From contig JAAYAW010000041.1 in the NCBI GenBank assembly GCA_012719135.1, positions 1 to 51,644 on the forward strand: a stretch of 51,644 nt of DNA. The letters are read 5' to 3'. A program made the position numbers and the translations under genes. How positions within the stretch are numbered: position 1 is the stretch's first letter; the number at the start of each line of letters is the position of its first letter. Below the pieces are notes generated by a model, which was not told the DNA's origin, ran no database searches, and saw only the letters and a list, made by a program, of their open reading frames with translations. This document shows, in pieces, positions 23,919 to 32,037 of the stretch. This stretch comes from Chloroflexota bacterium. GTDB taxonomy: Bacteria; Chloroflexota; Anaerolineae; UBA1429.

Positions 23919-24602
23919 CTAGCGCCGGGTGCCGGCATGGGCCGCGCTCAGCAGATACTGCGCCGCGCCAGCGATCTCCCCATCGCGGTGGTGCTGCAGG
24001 GTCTCCAGGGCACCCGTCAGGGGCGCCAGATCGAGCGCCTCGCGGCCCTCACGATAGAGGTCCCGCATCAGGAACAGCGCTCCCCGCAGGATCTCCTCAT
24101 CCTCTGCGGCCAGGAGGGGCCGCACAATCGCCGCGTCCCCTGCCGCCAGATGGTGCCCCAAGAGTGATCGGGCAGCCTGGCGCCGCACGGCCCCATTGGC
24201 ATGGAACAGCCAGAGGCCGGCCAGGCTCATCAGGCGCTCGTACTCCCCCTCCGGCAGGTCCTGGCGGGCCTGGGCCGGGGCTAGCCGCTGGAGTTCCTCG
24301 CGGTCTTCGCTCCCGTTGGCGAGGTACTCGCTGGACCAGGTGTAGCGGTAGGGCGTGCCGCAGTGCGGGCAACGCAGCAGCGTTTCGCCGCTCGTCTCTC
24401 CGCCGATGCCGTTCTCCTGCCCGGCATCCACGCCGGCGGGCATCGGCTCCAAGTGGCGCACAGCATCCGGGAAGGAAAGGGTGACCTCATCCCAGCCCCA
24501 CTTGTGATAGGCGCGCTCCACGTCCTGCAGCCGGCTGCACACAGGGCACGCCGCGACCGTCAGGGCGCCCTCGGCGGATCCGGATCCATCCTCCGCGGTC
24601 AT
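23919..24602 (-). CDS. Hypothetical zinc-ribbon protein with HEAT-like helices
   Basis: A 227-residue cytoplasmic protein of unknown function. Cys19/Cys22 (CPVC) and Cys78/Cys81 (CPHC) form a split zinc ribbon around a variable loop. Residues ~100-225 are helical with three HEAT-like units, such as GAVRRQAARSLLGHHLAAGD and DEEILRGALFLMRDLYREG. Its start is 37 bp after the SNase stop on the same strand, so it probably ends the enolase/glycerate-kinase transcript. The DUF2225 zinc-ribbon family is one possible relative. No enzymatic motif is seen. Confidence 0.7.
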   Translation of the reverse strand: MTAEDGSGSAEGALTVAACPVCSRLQDVERAYHKWGWDEVTLSFPDAVRHLEPMPAGVDAGQENGIGGETSGETLLRCPHCGTPYRYTWSSEYLANGSEDREELQRLAPAQARQDLPEGEYERLMSLAGLWLFHANGAVRRQAARSLLGHHLAAGDAAIVRPLLAAEDEEILRGALFLMRDLYREGREALDLAPLTGALETLQHHRDGEIAGAAQYLLSAAHAGTRR

Positions 24603-24638
24603 GCTCGCTCTCCTTTTCCGCGTGCACCGGAGCGGGCG

Positions 24639-25244
24639 CTAGCGCGTGCTCCAGATCCCCAGGCGGGCCTCGGCGGCCTCCCGTTCCAGCGCATCCAGCC
24701 AGGCCTGACGGCCGGTATCGGGCCGGTACCGCTTGGCTTCGGCCAGCCCGGCGCGCACCAGTTCGCCGTTGACAAGCGTCCCATCCACCCAGACGTAGCG
24801 GAGCAGGCGGCCGTAGGAGTCGGTCTCGCTCGTATCCCGCTCGAGCAGGACCTCTCTCCCCTCCACCAGCGCTCGGTTGAGAGCGGTGGACTGGTTGCCA
24901 AAGGGTTCCCCCGCGCCGCCGCTGTGGGAGACCTCGGGCGCGTCGATGCCGATGTAGCGCACCAGCACCGTACGGCCGTCGAGCCGGACGCGGATCGTAT
25001 CCCCATCCACCACCTCGAGCACGCGAGCGCGCTCCGAAGCCTCGGCCGGAGTGGGAGCCGGGGGGATAGCGGAGGTGGGCTGAGGCGTGATCCATTCCGG
25101 TGCTTCGCGACTCGGGACGGCAACGCCCTCCGGCAGCGTCACGTGCCATCCGGACGCCTCGCAGCCGGCCAGAACCGCCGCTATCAGCAGGCAGGCCAGC
25201 GCTCTGGCCAGGCCGCCTCGGCGGATGCGCCACACGCCGGTCAC
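24639..25244 (-). CDS. Thermonuclease-like (SNase) lipoprotein
   Basis: A 201-residue secreted nuclease homologue. The signal peptide ends in LAGC, with Cys28 as lipid anchor, and is followed by a Pro-rich linker (45-66). The SNase domain reads VVDGDTIRV (78-86). Arg96 and Glu104 in RYIGIDAPE and Arg146 in SYGRLLRY match the catalytic Arg-Glu-Arg set of staphylococcal nuclease with the right spacing. It would cleave DNA or RNA outside the membrane, using Ca2+. Its start overlaps the glycerate kinase stop by 4 nt, so the two are co-translated. Why a nuclease shares an operon with a glycerate kinase is unclear. Confidence 0.88.
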   Translation of the reverse strand: MTGVWRIRRGGLARALACLLIAAVLAGCEASGWHVTLPEGVAVPSREAPEWITPQPTSAIPPAPTPAEASERARVLEVVDGDTIRVRLDGRTVLVRYIGIDAPEVSHSGGAGEPFGNQSTALNRALVEGREVLLERDTSETDSYGRLLRYVWVDGTLVNGELVRAGLAEAKRYRPDTGRQAWLDALEREAAEARLGIWSTR

Positions 25245-26689
25245 CGGCGGCCCGCCACGAGGATCACACTCAGATCCTGCAATCCGGTGCTCTGGGGCGA
25301 TAGCACCCCGCTATCCAGGGCCAGCAGGGTCGGGGTGGTATCATGCCGCCGGAGGGCCTCTCTCAGGTCGATCTCGTGCTCCCGTGCCCTCGCTGCCGTG
25401 TGCCCATCCACCAGCCCTCCCGCCAGCGTGGGGTAGTGGACCCCGCTGGCGTACTGGCTGCCCGGCCCGTCGGTGCCATCGGAATCCACCGATCCCATGA
25501 CGATACTTTCGCTGCCGGCGATCTGCATGGCGGCGGAGAGGGCCCACTCTTGATTCCGCCCGCCGATGCCCCTCTCCTGTCCCACGGTGACGAGCATCTC
25601 GCCCCCGCCGATGAGTGCCACCGGCGGCGCAAAGGGCTGGGCGTGGGTCTCGATCGTCTTAGCGATCGCAGCGGCATAGCGCCCGGCCTGGGAGGCCTCC
25701 ACGTTCAGGTTGGCGCCCAGCAGCACGGCCTCCAGGCCGAGCTCGCGGGCCTTGCGGCGCGGCGTGGCCCAGGTCGCCTCGCCGGCCTCAAAGGTGCAAA
25801 AGATGCGGTGCGGGTACGTGAGGTACACCTCCGGCTTGATGGTCTCCAGCGCCGGATCGGCGCGCTCCAGGTGCCGGCGGACGGACTCGGGCACGTCGTC
25901 CCAGGCGCCCCAGGCCTTGATGTTGGCCACAGCATCGGCATACGTGGAGCAATCCGGGAAGGTGTGTACCCAGGTGTTGTGGTAGATCAGCGTCTCCCAG
26001 GGCTGGGGCGGTTTGGCCAGGATATGGATCGCCTGCGCCGGCAAGATGTGCGCCGCGAGCCGCCCGCCCTTGAGCACGTCCAGATGGTTGCGGATCGGCG
26101 AGAGCTCGCTGGTGGGCATGCCGCGCTCGATCTGCAACAGGTAGACGGTGCGCTCCACGTCGGCCAGGCTCACACCCTCCACGGGCAGCGTGAGCAGCGA
26201 TGAAAAGCCACTGGATCCTACGGTAAACACCAGATCCTCGGCGCGGAGGTCGCGGGTCCACTCCAGCATGCGCGCACAGCCGCGCACGCCATCGGCATCG
26301 GGGGTGGGGTGCCCCCCCAGGGTGACCTCGATCCGGCGCAGGCGGGGCGGCTCGTCCCCCTTTTTGTCGATAACGTGGCCGCCGGAGAGTCGGTCTCCCA
26401 GGGCGTCTTCCAGGGCTTTGGCGACCCGCTGGCACCCCTTGCCCGCACCCAGAACGATGATGCGCCCGAGGCGATCGAGATCATAGCGGGTGGCGCCCCG
26501 CACAGGCGAGCCGATCGGGTCGAACTCCGGCCCGCCCACCAGCAGGTGGCGTCCTTCCACGCGCACCATCTGCCGCACGCGCTCGTATGGGTCTGCGGCC
26601 TCCAGGCCCGCCTGGAGGATCGCGGCCACCATTCGCCGCCCCTCCACGTTGCCGTGAGAGGTGAGAGCGTCCCAGTTGCGTATCGCCAC
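25241..26689 (-). CDS. Glycerate 2-kinase (DUF4147/MOFRL family), copy 1
   Basis: A 482-residue kinase of the class that makes 2-phosphoglycerate from D-glycerate and ATP. The N-terminal DUF4147 half has VLGAGKGCQRVAKALEDALGD with the usual Lys. The C-terminal MOFRL half has GIGGRNQEWAL and SVDSDGTDGPG. The canonical SGGGSALL loop is changed to GSSGFSSLL (about residues 158-166). The gene shares an operon with an enolase-like protein upstream and an SNase downstream. A paralogue with the same loop region altered differently is at 46669. Substrate assignment to glycerate is by family; a different hydroxy acid is possible given the loop change. Confidence 0.85.
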   Translation of the reverse strand: MAIRNWDALTSHGNVEGRRMVAAILQAGLEAADPYERVRQMVRVEGRHLLVGGPEFDPIGSPVRGATRYDLDRLGRIIVLGAGKGCQRVAKALEDALGDRLSGGHVIDKKGDEPPRLRRIEVTLGGHPTPDADGVRGCARMLEWTRDLRAEDLVFTVGSSGFSSLLTLPVEGVSLADVERTVYLLQIERGMPTSELSPIRNHLDVLKGGRLAAHILPAQAIHILAKPPQPWETLIYHNTWVHTFPDCSTYADAVANIKAWGAWDDVPESVRRHLERADPALETIKPEVYLTYPHRIFCTFEAGEATWATPRRKARELGLEAVLLGANLNVEASQAGRYAAAIAKTIETHAQPFAPPVALIGGGEMLVTVGQERGIGGRNQEWALSAAMQIAGSESIVMGSVDSDGTDGPGSQYASGVHYPTLAGGLVDGHTAARAREHEIDLREALRRHDTTPTLLALDSGVLSPQSTGLQDLSVILVAGRR

Positions 26690-26776
26690 GATTCCCGTGC
26701 TCCTACTCCGCCATGGGTTTCTACTGGCCGCGTGTGCGGCCTCCGCTGCGCCAGGGGCCGCGCAAGGCCGGAAAAC

Positions 26777-28054
26777 CTAGTGCTGTTTGTTGCCCTTGAA
26801 GAGGGCCTTGCCGGGCCAGATCGCCGCGCTGCCCAGATCGGCCTGGAAGGCCATCATGCGGTGCTGGTCGTAACCGCGCACCTGGCCGGCGCTGAGGCCC
26901 ACGGCATAGTCCGCGATGGTGCGTCGATCGCCGCGACTGCCGCAAGGATGGACGTTATAGCCGTGGCTCTGGCAGTAACGGGCCGCATCGAGCGCCTCGG
27001 TAACCGTGCCAACCTGGGTGATCTTGAGCACCATGGAGTTGGCCGCCCCCGCAGCGACGCCCATCCGCACGCGCTCGATGTTGGTGGTAAAGAGATCGTC
27101 ACCCACGATTTCGATCCCCGTCTCCGCCGTGACCATGGCGTGGCCCTCCCAATCCTCCTCCTGAAGCGGGTCCTCGATGGAGACGATCGGGTAGTCCTTC
27201 ACCAGCTGCGCATAGTAGGCCACCATGTCGGCCTGGGTCTTGACGCCCTCGCTGTAAATGCCCACGTAGCGGTCGATATCGGGCTCATAGTAGCAGCCGG
27301 CCGCGGCATCATAGTAGATCCCGATGTTCTCTGTGCCGTGGGTGTTCTGGATCGCGCGCGTCATCAGATCCAGGATTTCACGGTCGTCCTTGATGGCGCC
27401 CACCATCCAGAACGAATTGTAGCTGTTCTCCAGCGAGTGTCTGCGGTACACGTTGATGCCGTACCGCTCGATCACCAGACGGGTGAACTCCCGGTGCATC
27501 GCGTCCGCCATGTCCAGGGCGACCTCAAAGCTTCCGGCGCCGTAGGGGATGATCTCGTAACTGGGCTTGAGCCAGCGGGTGTCGCCCGGATCCCGGTACC
27601 GGCCGGAGAGGCAGATGCCGATGATGGGCATGGGCATCGTGGCCGCGTTGACGCCGCCGATGTATTGGTACAGGGGGAGACCAGCAGCGTTGGCGGCGGC
27701 CTCGCACACGGCCAGGGACACCCCCACCGTGGCGTTGGCGCCCAGCCGCGCTTTGTTGGGCGTGCCGTCCAGCGCGATGATCAGATTGTCGATCTCGCGC
27801 TGATGGTTCACCTCCATGCTGATCAGTTCGCGGCCGATCTCTTCCGCATTGGCCGCCGCCTGGCGCAGCCCCTTGCCACCAAAGCGCTCGCCCCCATCCA
27901 GCACAAAGGCCGCCTCGTACGCTCCGGTCGAGACGCCCGATTCTGGCGTGCTGCGGCCCACCGCCCCCGTGTCCGTCGTGACGGTCACTTCCAGCGCGGG
28001 CACGCGACCGCCCATGATCTCCCTCGCTTGAACACTCGCGATCTTGGCACCCAT
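26777..28054 (-). CDS. Enolase-like protein, copy 1 (non-canonical active site)
   Basis: A 425-residue member of the enolase family by length and overall order. Metal ligands align: Asp249, Glu294 in SIEDP and Asp319 in VGDDLF. Lys344 in KITQVGT matches the catalytic base Lys345 of yeast enolase. STG (42-44) of the mobile loop is present. Missing are NGGxHA with His159, GDEGGFAP with Glu211, and HRSGETED with His373/Arg374, replaced here by CGSRGDRR. The Lys396 equivalent is Arg393. It probably catalyses a related proton abstraction on another acid. It is first in the operon with glycerate 2-kinase, with an extended -10 promoter upstream. Confidence 0.8.
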   Translation of the reverse strand: MGAKIASVQAREIMGGRVPALEVTVTTDTGAVGRSTPESGVSTGAYEAAFVLDGGERFGGKGLRQAAANAEEIGRELISMEVNHQREIDNLIIALDGTPNKARLGANATVGVSLAVCEAAANAAGLPLYQYIGGVNAATMPMPIIGICLSGRYRDPGDTRWLKPSYEIIPYGAGSFEVALDMADAMHREFTRLVIERYGINVYRRHSLENSYNSFWMVGAIKDDREILDLMTRAIQNTHGTENIGIYYDAAAGCYYEPDIDRYVGIYSEGVKTQADMVAYYAQLVKDYPIVSIEDPLQEEDWEGHAMVTAETGIEIVGDDLFTTNIERVRMGVAAGAANSMVLKITQVGTVTEALDAARYCQSHGYNVHPCGSRGDRRTIADYAVGLSAGQVRGYDQHRMMAFQADLGSAAIWPGKALFKGNKQH

Positions 28055-28122
28055 GCACGGCCTCCCTTTGGCGTGATCGCATGCTCCTGTGCATGCTGTT
28101 GGATGGGTCAGCAGACTGGGGG

Positions 28123-28131
28123 ATTATAGCA
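28123..28131 (-). promoter_or_regulatory. Extended -10 promoter of the enolase-like operon
   Basis: On the minus strand TGC immediately precedes a perfect TATAAT (28123-28128). No good -35 is seen, as is common for extended -10 promoters. The start codon is about 70 nt downstream. Confidence 0.6.
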
Positions 28132-28200
28132 CGCTGCGCCCGTGCGACCAGGCGCCACCGGTCGGTACTGGCGGGGAACGTCTCGCAGGCAGGCGGGTCG

Positions 28201-29862
28201 CTACCCGATCCCCTGGAGTTGCGGCGCCGCCTGCGGAGCCGGCGTGGCCAGGGGATCGCTTACCGGGTTGGTGCCCTCCAACTCGCCGCCCGCGTAGATG
28301 CGCTCCAGGATGGCATACACCTCGGGTTCGTGCGTGAGTACCCAGAGCTTGCCGTTGTGCCTTGGGTAGCCCGTGGCCAGGTCCGAGCCTGCGTTTGTGC
28401 CCAGGTAGGCATTGGAGAGCTGGGCAAAGAACTCCTGGACGCTGAGCGAGGCATAGCAGCCCCTCGGCCCGTCCACCCAGACCTGTCCGTTGGTGGGCGC
28501 GAGGTTGCTGATCCGCGTCGCCCGATCGAAGGCGCTCTGGATGATCGCTCGATCGCTGTCGGTGAGCCCGACCATGTGCAGGCTGTGGGCGAACTCGTGT
28601 GTGGCCGAGGAGTAGGCCTCCGGATCCTGCCCAAAGTGCTGCGGTACGCCGGCATTCGGGCCGCTGGTGGGCGTCCAGGTGGCGGTACACGGTATTCCCA
28701 GCAGGTTATCCTCCGGCAGCGCCGAGTACATATAGGGCGGATCGCCAGTGGCGATCCCACGCACCGATTCCCAGGGGCGTCCGTCCATCGTGTGCCCTCC
28801 GGCCAACCGGTGGAAGGGAAAGATCTCGGTGGTGACGCTGTTGGCGGGGATCACCACGCCGCGAATCAGGTCGATGGCTCGCCGGGCCACTTGCTTGTCC
28901 CCGCACATCTGAGTGCCCATGATCCGCAGCGCCTCGCGCTTGGCCTCCACGGGGTGCTGCACCCCCGCCGGCACCACCAGGCAGAAGCAGGCCGCCGCTC
29001 GCCCGAACTCGGAGGGGGACATCAGGCCATAGAGGTGCGCAATGAACGGGCGGCTCTGACTGAGTTGGTGCAGGGTCCACTCGTCCAGGCGCTCCAGCAC
29101 GGCGATGATCGTCTCCGCCGACGTGCCGGGGGTCAGCCCAGGTGCCAGGCCTTCCGCTTCCGGGCCGAGGGACTGGGCGTATTCGCCTGTGGCGCCCTCC
29201 GGCCCGAGCCCGAGGCCGGTAGGGGCCTCCTCCTCCGGTTCTGGCAGCGTCTCCTGTGAGCCGGCCAGTGCGTCGATCTGTCCCAGCGTTTCGCGCCCGG
29301 CTACGCCGTCCACCGTCAGGCCATGGTGGCCCTGGAACTGCCGCACGCCCGCTGCCGTCTCGGGACCGTACGCGCCGTCCGGAGGCTCACGTCCCTGCTG
29401 TGTGCTCACGGGGAGCAGAATGCCATCGCTCAGCAGAGCCTGCTGAAGGAGGGAGACGGCCTCGCCGCTCTCGCCGGCGCGGAGGGGCGGGTTGTTGTCA
29501 TAGGCGTCCTGGAGACGCTGGTTCGCGGCATAAGGCTCGTGCAGCAGGTCGGCTTGCTGTTCCTGCGGCGCCAGCGGTGCCCGGAGCAGAGGGGCGTACG
29601 CAGAAGCCCTGATCATGGCGTGGTTACCGGCGGCGTGTCCAAGTGCCGCAAGGTCGCGGGCCGCAAGGTCGCGGGCCGCGAGAACGCGAGTCCTATCGCC
29701 GCGGGTGGCGACATCGGGCGTCGCAAGCAGACGCCGGGCGAGGGCGCTCTTTACCGTGGGCGCGGGCGGTAGCCTGCCGGCCCCGGACGGCCCGCGTGCG
29801 CCGCGCTGGCGCCTGGCTCGGGGGGGTGGTTCCCTCAACCGGTCCCTGGTGGGTGCAGGCAT
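28201..29862 (-). CDS. Peptidoglycan-binding zincin-motif protein, copy 1
   Basis: A 553-residue protein of unknown role. Residues 1-75 are Arg/Pro/Ala-rich and lead into LGHAAGNHAMIR (74-85), resembling the LGN-type leader seen on proteins linked to contractile injection systems. Residues 127-198 form a PG_binding_1 domain (AGESGEAVSLLQQALLSDG, then DGAYGPETAAGVRQFQ). After an acidic/Pro linker, the C-terminal domain has HEFAHSLH (422-429). QEFFAQLSNAYLGTN (476-490) holds a Glu placed like the third zinc ligand of lethal-factor-type zincins. There is no signal peptide. It is last in a four-gene minus-strand cluster, with a close paralogue two genes upstream. Confidence 0.65.
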   Translation of the reverse strand: MPAPTRDRLREPPPRARRQRGARGPSGAGRLPPAPTVKSALARRLLATPDVATRGDRTRVLAARDLAARDLAALGHAAGNHAMIRASAYAPLLRAPLAPQEQQADLLHEPYAANQRLQDAYDNNPPLRAGESGEAVSLLQQALLSDGILLPVSTQQGREPPDGAYGPETAAGVRQFQGHHGLTVDGVAGRETLGQIDALAGSQETLPEPEEEAPTGLGLGPEGATGEYAQSLGPEAEGLAPGLTPGTSAETIIAVLERLDEWTLHQLSQSRPFIAHLYGLMSPSEFGRAAACFCLVVPAGVQHPVEAKREALRIMGTQMCGDKQVARRAIDLIRGVVIPANSVTTEIFPFHRLAGGHTMDGRPWESVRGIATGDPPYMYSALPEDNLLGIPCTATWTPTSGPNAGVPQHFGQDPEAYSSATHEFAHSLHMVGLTDSDRAIIQSAFDRATRISNLAPTNGQVWVDGPRGCYASLSVQEFFAQLSNAYLGTNAGSDLATGYPRHNGKLWVLTHEPEVYAILERIYAGGELEGTNPVSDPLATPAPQAAPQLQGIG

Positions 29863-29892
29863 TGGCTGTATCCGTACCCCTGATAGCGTGGC

Positions 29893-30438
29893 TTACCAGC
29901 CACGTACGGCAAGCTGCAGGAGGCGCAATCCCGATTGCGCCACGGCACGGCAAAAGGTCTCGTAATCCGGCGCAGCACGGAGCTCCGAGTGGAGGCGCGA
30001 GGCCCAGCCGCGCGCATAGATGGTGAGCCGGGCCTGAGGGTACACTTCCTGGCCCTTTTCCGGCTGCAGCCATAGGCAGGTGCACTGGCCGCCGCCGGCC
30101 CAGGCCGCCGCCACGGGACCGTTCCCCTCCAGCAGCCGCACGCCCGCGCCCGGGGACTTGAGCGCCCGTAGATCGTCAGAACCGATGTCGTACCCCGCCT
30201 GCAAGAGGAGTTGCAGATAGTCGTCAAAACCCGTCGCCTGCCCGAGCAGGCCCGCGAGCTCGCTCTCATAGATCGCCTGGTAGGACACCAGGTGCACCCA
30301 GGGGTGGCTCGGTGGGCCGCCAGGGGGTGGGCCCGCGGTCGAGATCAACCGGCCTGGCTCTGACGAAACGGTCGCCGCATGCAGGCCCTCATGGTAGAGC
30401 GCAAAACGTCGCACGGCTCGTCCGGTGAGTTCTTCCAT
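29893..30438 (-). CDS. Hypothetical protein between the two zincins
   Basis: A 181-residue soluble protein that I do not recognise. It starts MEELTGRAVRRFALYHEG and has a mid-region YQAIYESELAGLLGQATGFDDYLQLLLQAGYD with helical, acidic character. The C-terminal half is predicted mixed alpha/beta (QCTCLWLQPEKGQEVYPQ). AAAGGA precedes the ATG. Only about 30 bp separate it from each neighbouring zincin gene, so all are co-transcribed. Its size and place suggest an accessory role such as chaperone, adaptor or inhibitor of the proteases. That is position-based inference only. Confidence 0.6.
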   Translation of the reverse strand: MEELTGRAVRRFALYHEGLHAATVSSEPGRLISTAGPPPGGPPSHPWVHLVSYQAIYESELAGLLGQATGFDDYLQLLLQAGYDIGSDDLRALKSPGAGVRLLEGNGPVAAAWAGGGQCTCLWLQPEKGQEVYPQARLTIYARGWASRLHSELRAAPDYETFCRAVAQSGLRLLQLAVRGW

Positions 30439-30468
30439 GTCGTCCTTTCGTGGCCCTCGAATGGCGGC

Positions 30469-31998
30469 TCAGGCAGCCGTTGCAGCCCCTTCGGCCGGCT
30501 CGGGCGCGGCAGCTCCTCCCGCCAGAGGCGCGCTGACCGGGTTGGTGCCCTCCACCTGGCTGCCAGCATAGACGCGTTCCAGGATCCCGTACACCTCCGG
30601 CTCGTGCGCCCGCACCCAGGGCTTGCCGTTGTGCCGGGTATCCCCCGTTACCGCGTCCGTCCCGGCGTTGGTGCCCAGGTAGGCGTTGGAGAGCTGGGCA
30701 TAGAATTCGGCGACGCTGGTGGAGGCATAGCATCCCTCGCGCCCGTCTACCCACATGTCCGTATCGGTGGGGGCGTCCTCGGCCTCGTCTTTGCGCTCTT
30801 CGTAGGCATCGTCGATGGTCTCCGAATCATCGTCGGTGAGGGCGGCGCCGTGGAGCGAGTGAGCGAACTCGTGCGTGGCTACCGAGTATCCCTCCGGGTA
30901 CTGGCCCAGGGCCTGGGGGATGCCAGCCTGCGGCCCGCTGGTGGGGGTGTACGTCGCCGTACACGGGATGCCGAGCAGATTCTCCTCCGGGAAGGTGCTG
31001 TAGCGCAGATCACCCAGGGGGGTGTTGCCGATCCCCCGTACCGTATCCCAGGTGCGGCCGTCCGCTGTCGCCGTGCCCGCCAGCGAACTAAAGGGCGGGT
31101 AGTCGGTGGACAGACGGTTCGCCGGTATGATCAGGCCTCGCACGCGGTCGATGGCCCGGCGCGTGGTCGCCGGATCGCCTGCCAGCTGGGCGGCCATGAT
31201 GCGCAGCGCCTCGGCCTTGGCCTCCGCCGGATGCTGAACCTCCCCGGGGATGACGAGGCACAGGCAGGCCGCCGCTTCTCCGAACTGGGCCGGCGACATC
31301 AGCGCCTGCATCCCGTCCAGGAAGGCGCCGTCGGCTCGCAGGGCGTCCAGCATGCGCGTATCGGCCGAGCGCAGCACCTGGATGACGTACTCGGCTGTGG
31401 AGAGCGGCGGGATCTCTGGCTCGGGCTCTGTAGGCGTCGTCTCGCCGCTCGGCGGTGCCGTCCGCCGGCCCGCAAGCTCCTGGAGGGCTCCAAGGGTCTC
31501 ACGCCCCACGATGCCATCGACAAGCAGGTCATGGCGATCCTGAAAGGCCCGCACACCCTGGGCGGTTTCGGGGCCGAACAGGCCATCGGGGGGTTGCGTC
31601 CCCTGGGTCGTGCTTAGGGGCAGGGGGACGCCATCATCCAGCAAGCCCTGCTGCACCAGAGCCACCGCCTCTCCGCTGGCCCCGGTTCGGAGCATGGGGG
31701 CGTTGTCATACGCGTTCTGCAGTTGCTCGCTGGAGGCGTACGGCTCGGCCGTCAGATTCTCCTCGCGTTCCTCTGGGGAGAGTGGGGCCCGGAGAAGGCG
31801 GTCCCGGCGCAGGGACTCTATGGCACGCTGCGTCCCGCGGTTGCCCAGCATGCCGGCCATATGGCGCCAGGGCCTCGATGGCAGGGGGTACGCACCGGTA
31901 TCGCCGCGCCGCACGCTACCCCGGGCGCGCGGGGTGCGAAGGCGACCCCTGTTGTCGCTTGGGCTGCGCGGGCGCCCGACGTTCTGTCTCCTGTCCAT
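30469..31998 (-). CDS. Peptidoglycan-binding zincin-motif protein, copy 2
   Basis: A 509-residue paralogue of the protein at 28201. The basic N-terminus leads into AGMLGNRGTQRAI (48-60), a clearer LGN-type leader. A PG_binding_1 domain covers 105-176 (TGASGEAVALVQQGLLDDG, DGLFGPETAQGVRAFQ). The C-terminal domain has HEFAHSLH (376-383) and VAEFYAQLSNAYLGTN (429-444), with the likely third-ligand Glu431. An acidic insert ERKDEAEDAPTDTDM follows the HExxH motif. Both copies conserve LLGIPCTATxTPTSGP just before the motif. No signal peptide is visible, so export would need a non-Sec route or the protein acts inside. I infer protease or peptidase function. Confidence 0.65.
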   Translation of the reverse strand: MDRRQNVGRPRSPSDNRGRLRTPRARGSVRRGDTGAYPLPSRPWRHMAGMLGNRGTQRAIESLRRDRLLRAPLSPEEREENLTAEPYASSEQLQNAYDNAPMLRTGASGEAVALVQQGLLDDGVPLPLSTTQGTQPPDGLFGPETAQGVRAFQDRHDLLVDGIVGRETLGALQELAGRRTAPPSGETTPTEPEPEIPPLSTAEYVIQVLRSADTRMLDALRADGAFLDGMQALMSPAQFGEAAACLCLVIPGEVQHPAEAKAEALRIMAAQLAGDPATTRRAIDRVRGLIIPANRLSTDYPPFSSLAGTATADGRTWDTVRGIGNTPLGDLRYSTFPEENLLGIPCTATYTPTSGPQAGIPQALGQYPEGYSVATHEFAHSLHGAALTDDDSETIDDAYEERKDEAEDAPTDTDMWVDGREGCYASTSVAEFYAQLSNAYLGTNAGTDAVTGDTRHNGKPWVRAHEPEVYGILERVYAGSQVEGTNPVSAPLAGGAAAPEPAEGAATAA

Positions 31999-32037
31999 AG
32001 GGTTCCACCTCTTCGCGGCTCGGCCGCGCCAGGCGGC

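Noticed and set aside
26309-28129. A 606-codon plus-strand frame opposite the enolase-like gene and kinase
   Set aside because: It is antisense to two genes with conserved motifs, spans their intergenic gap and has no domain.
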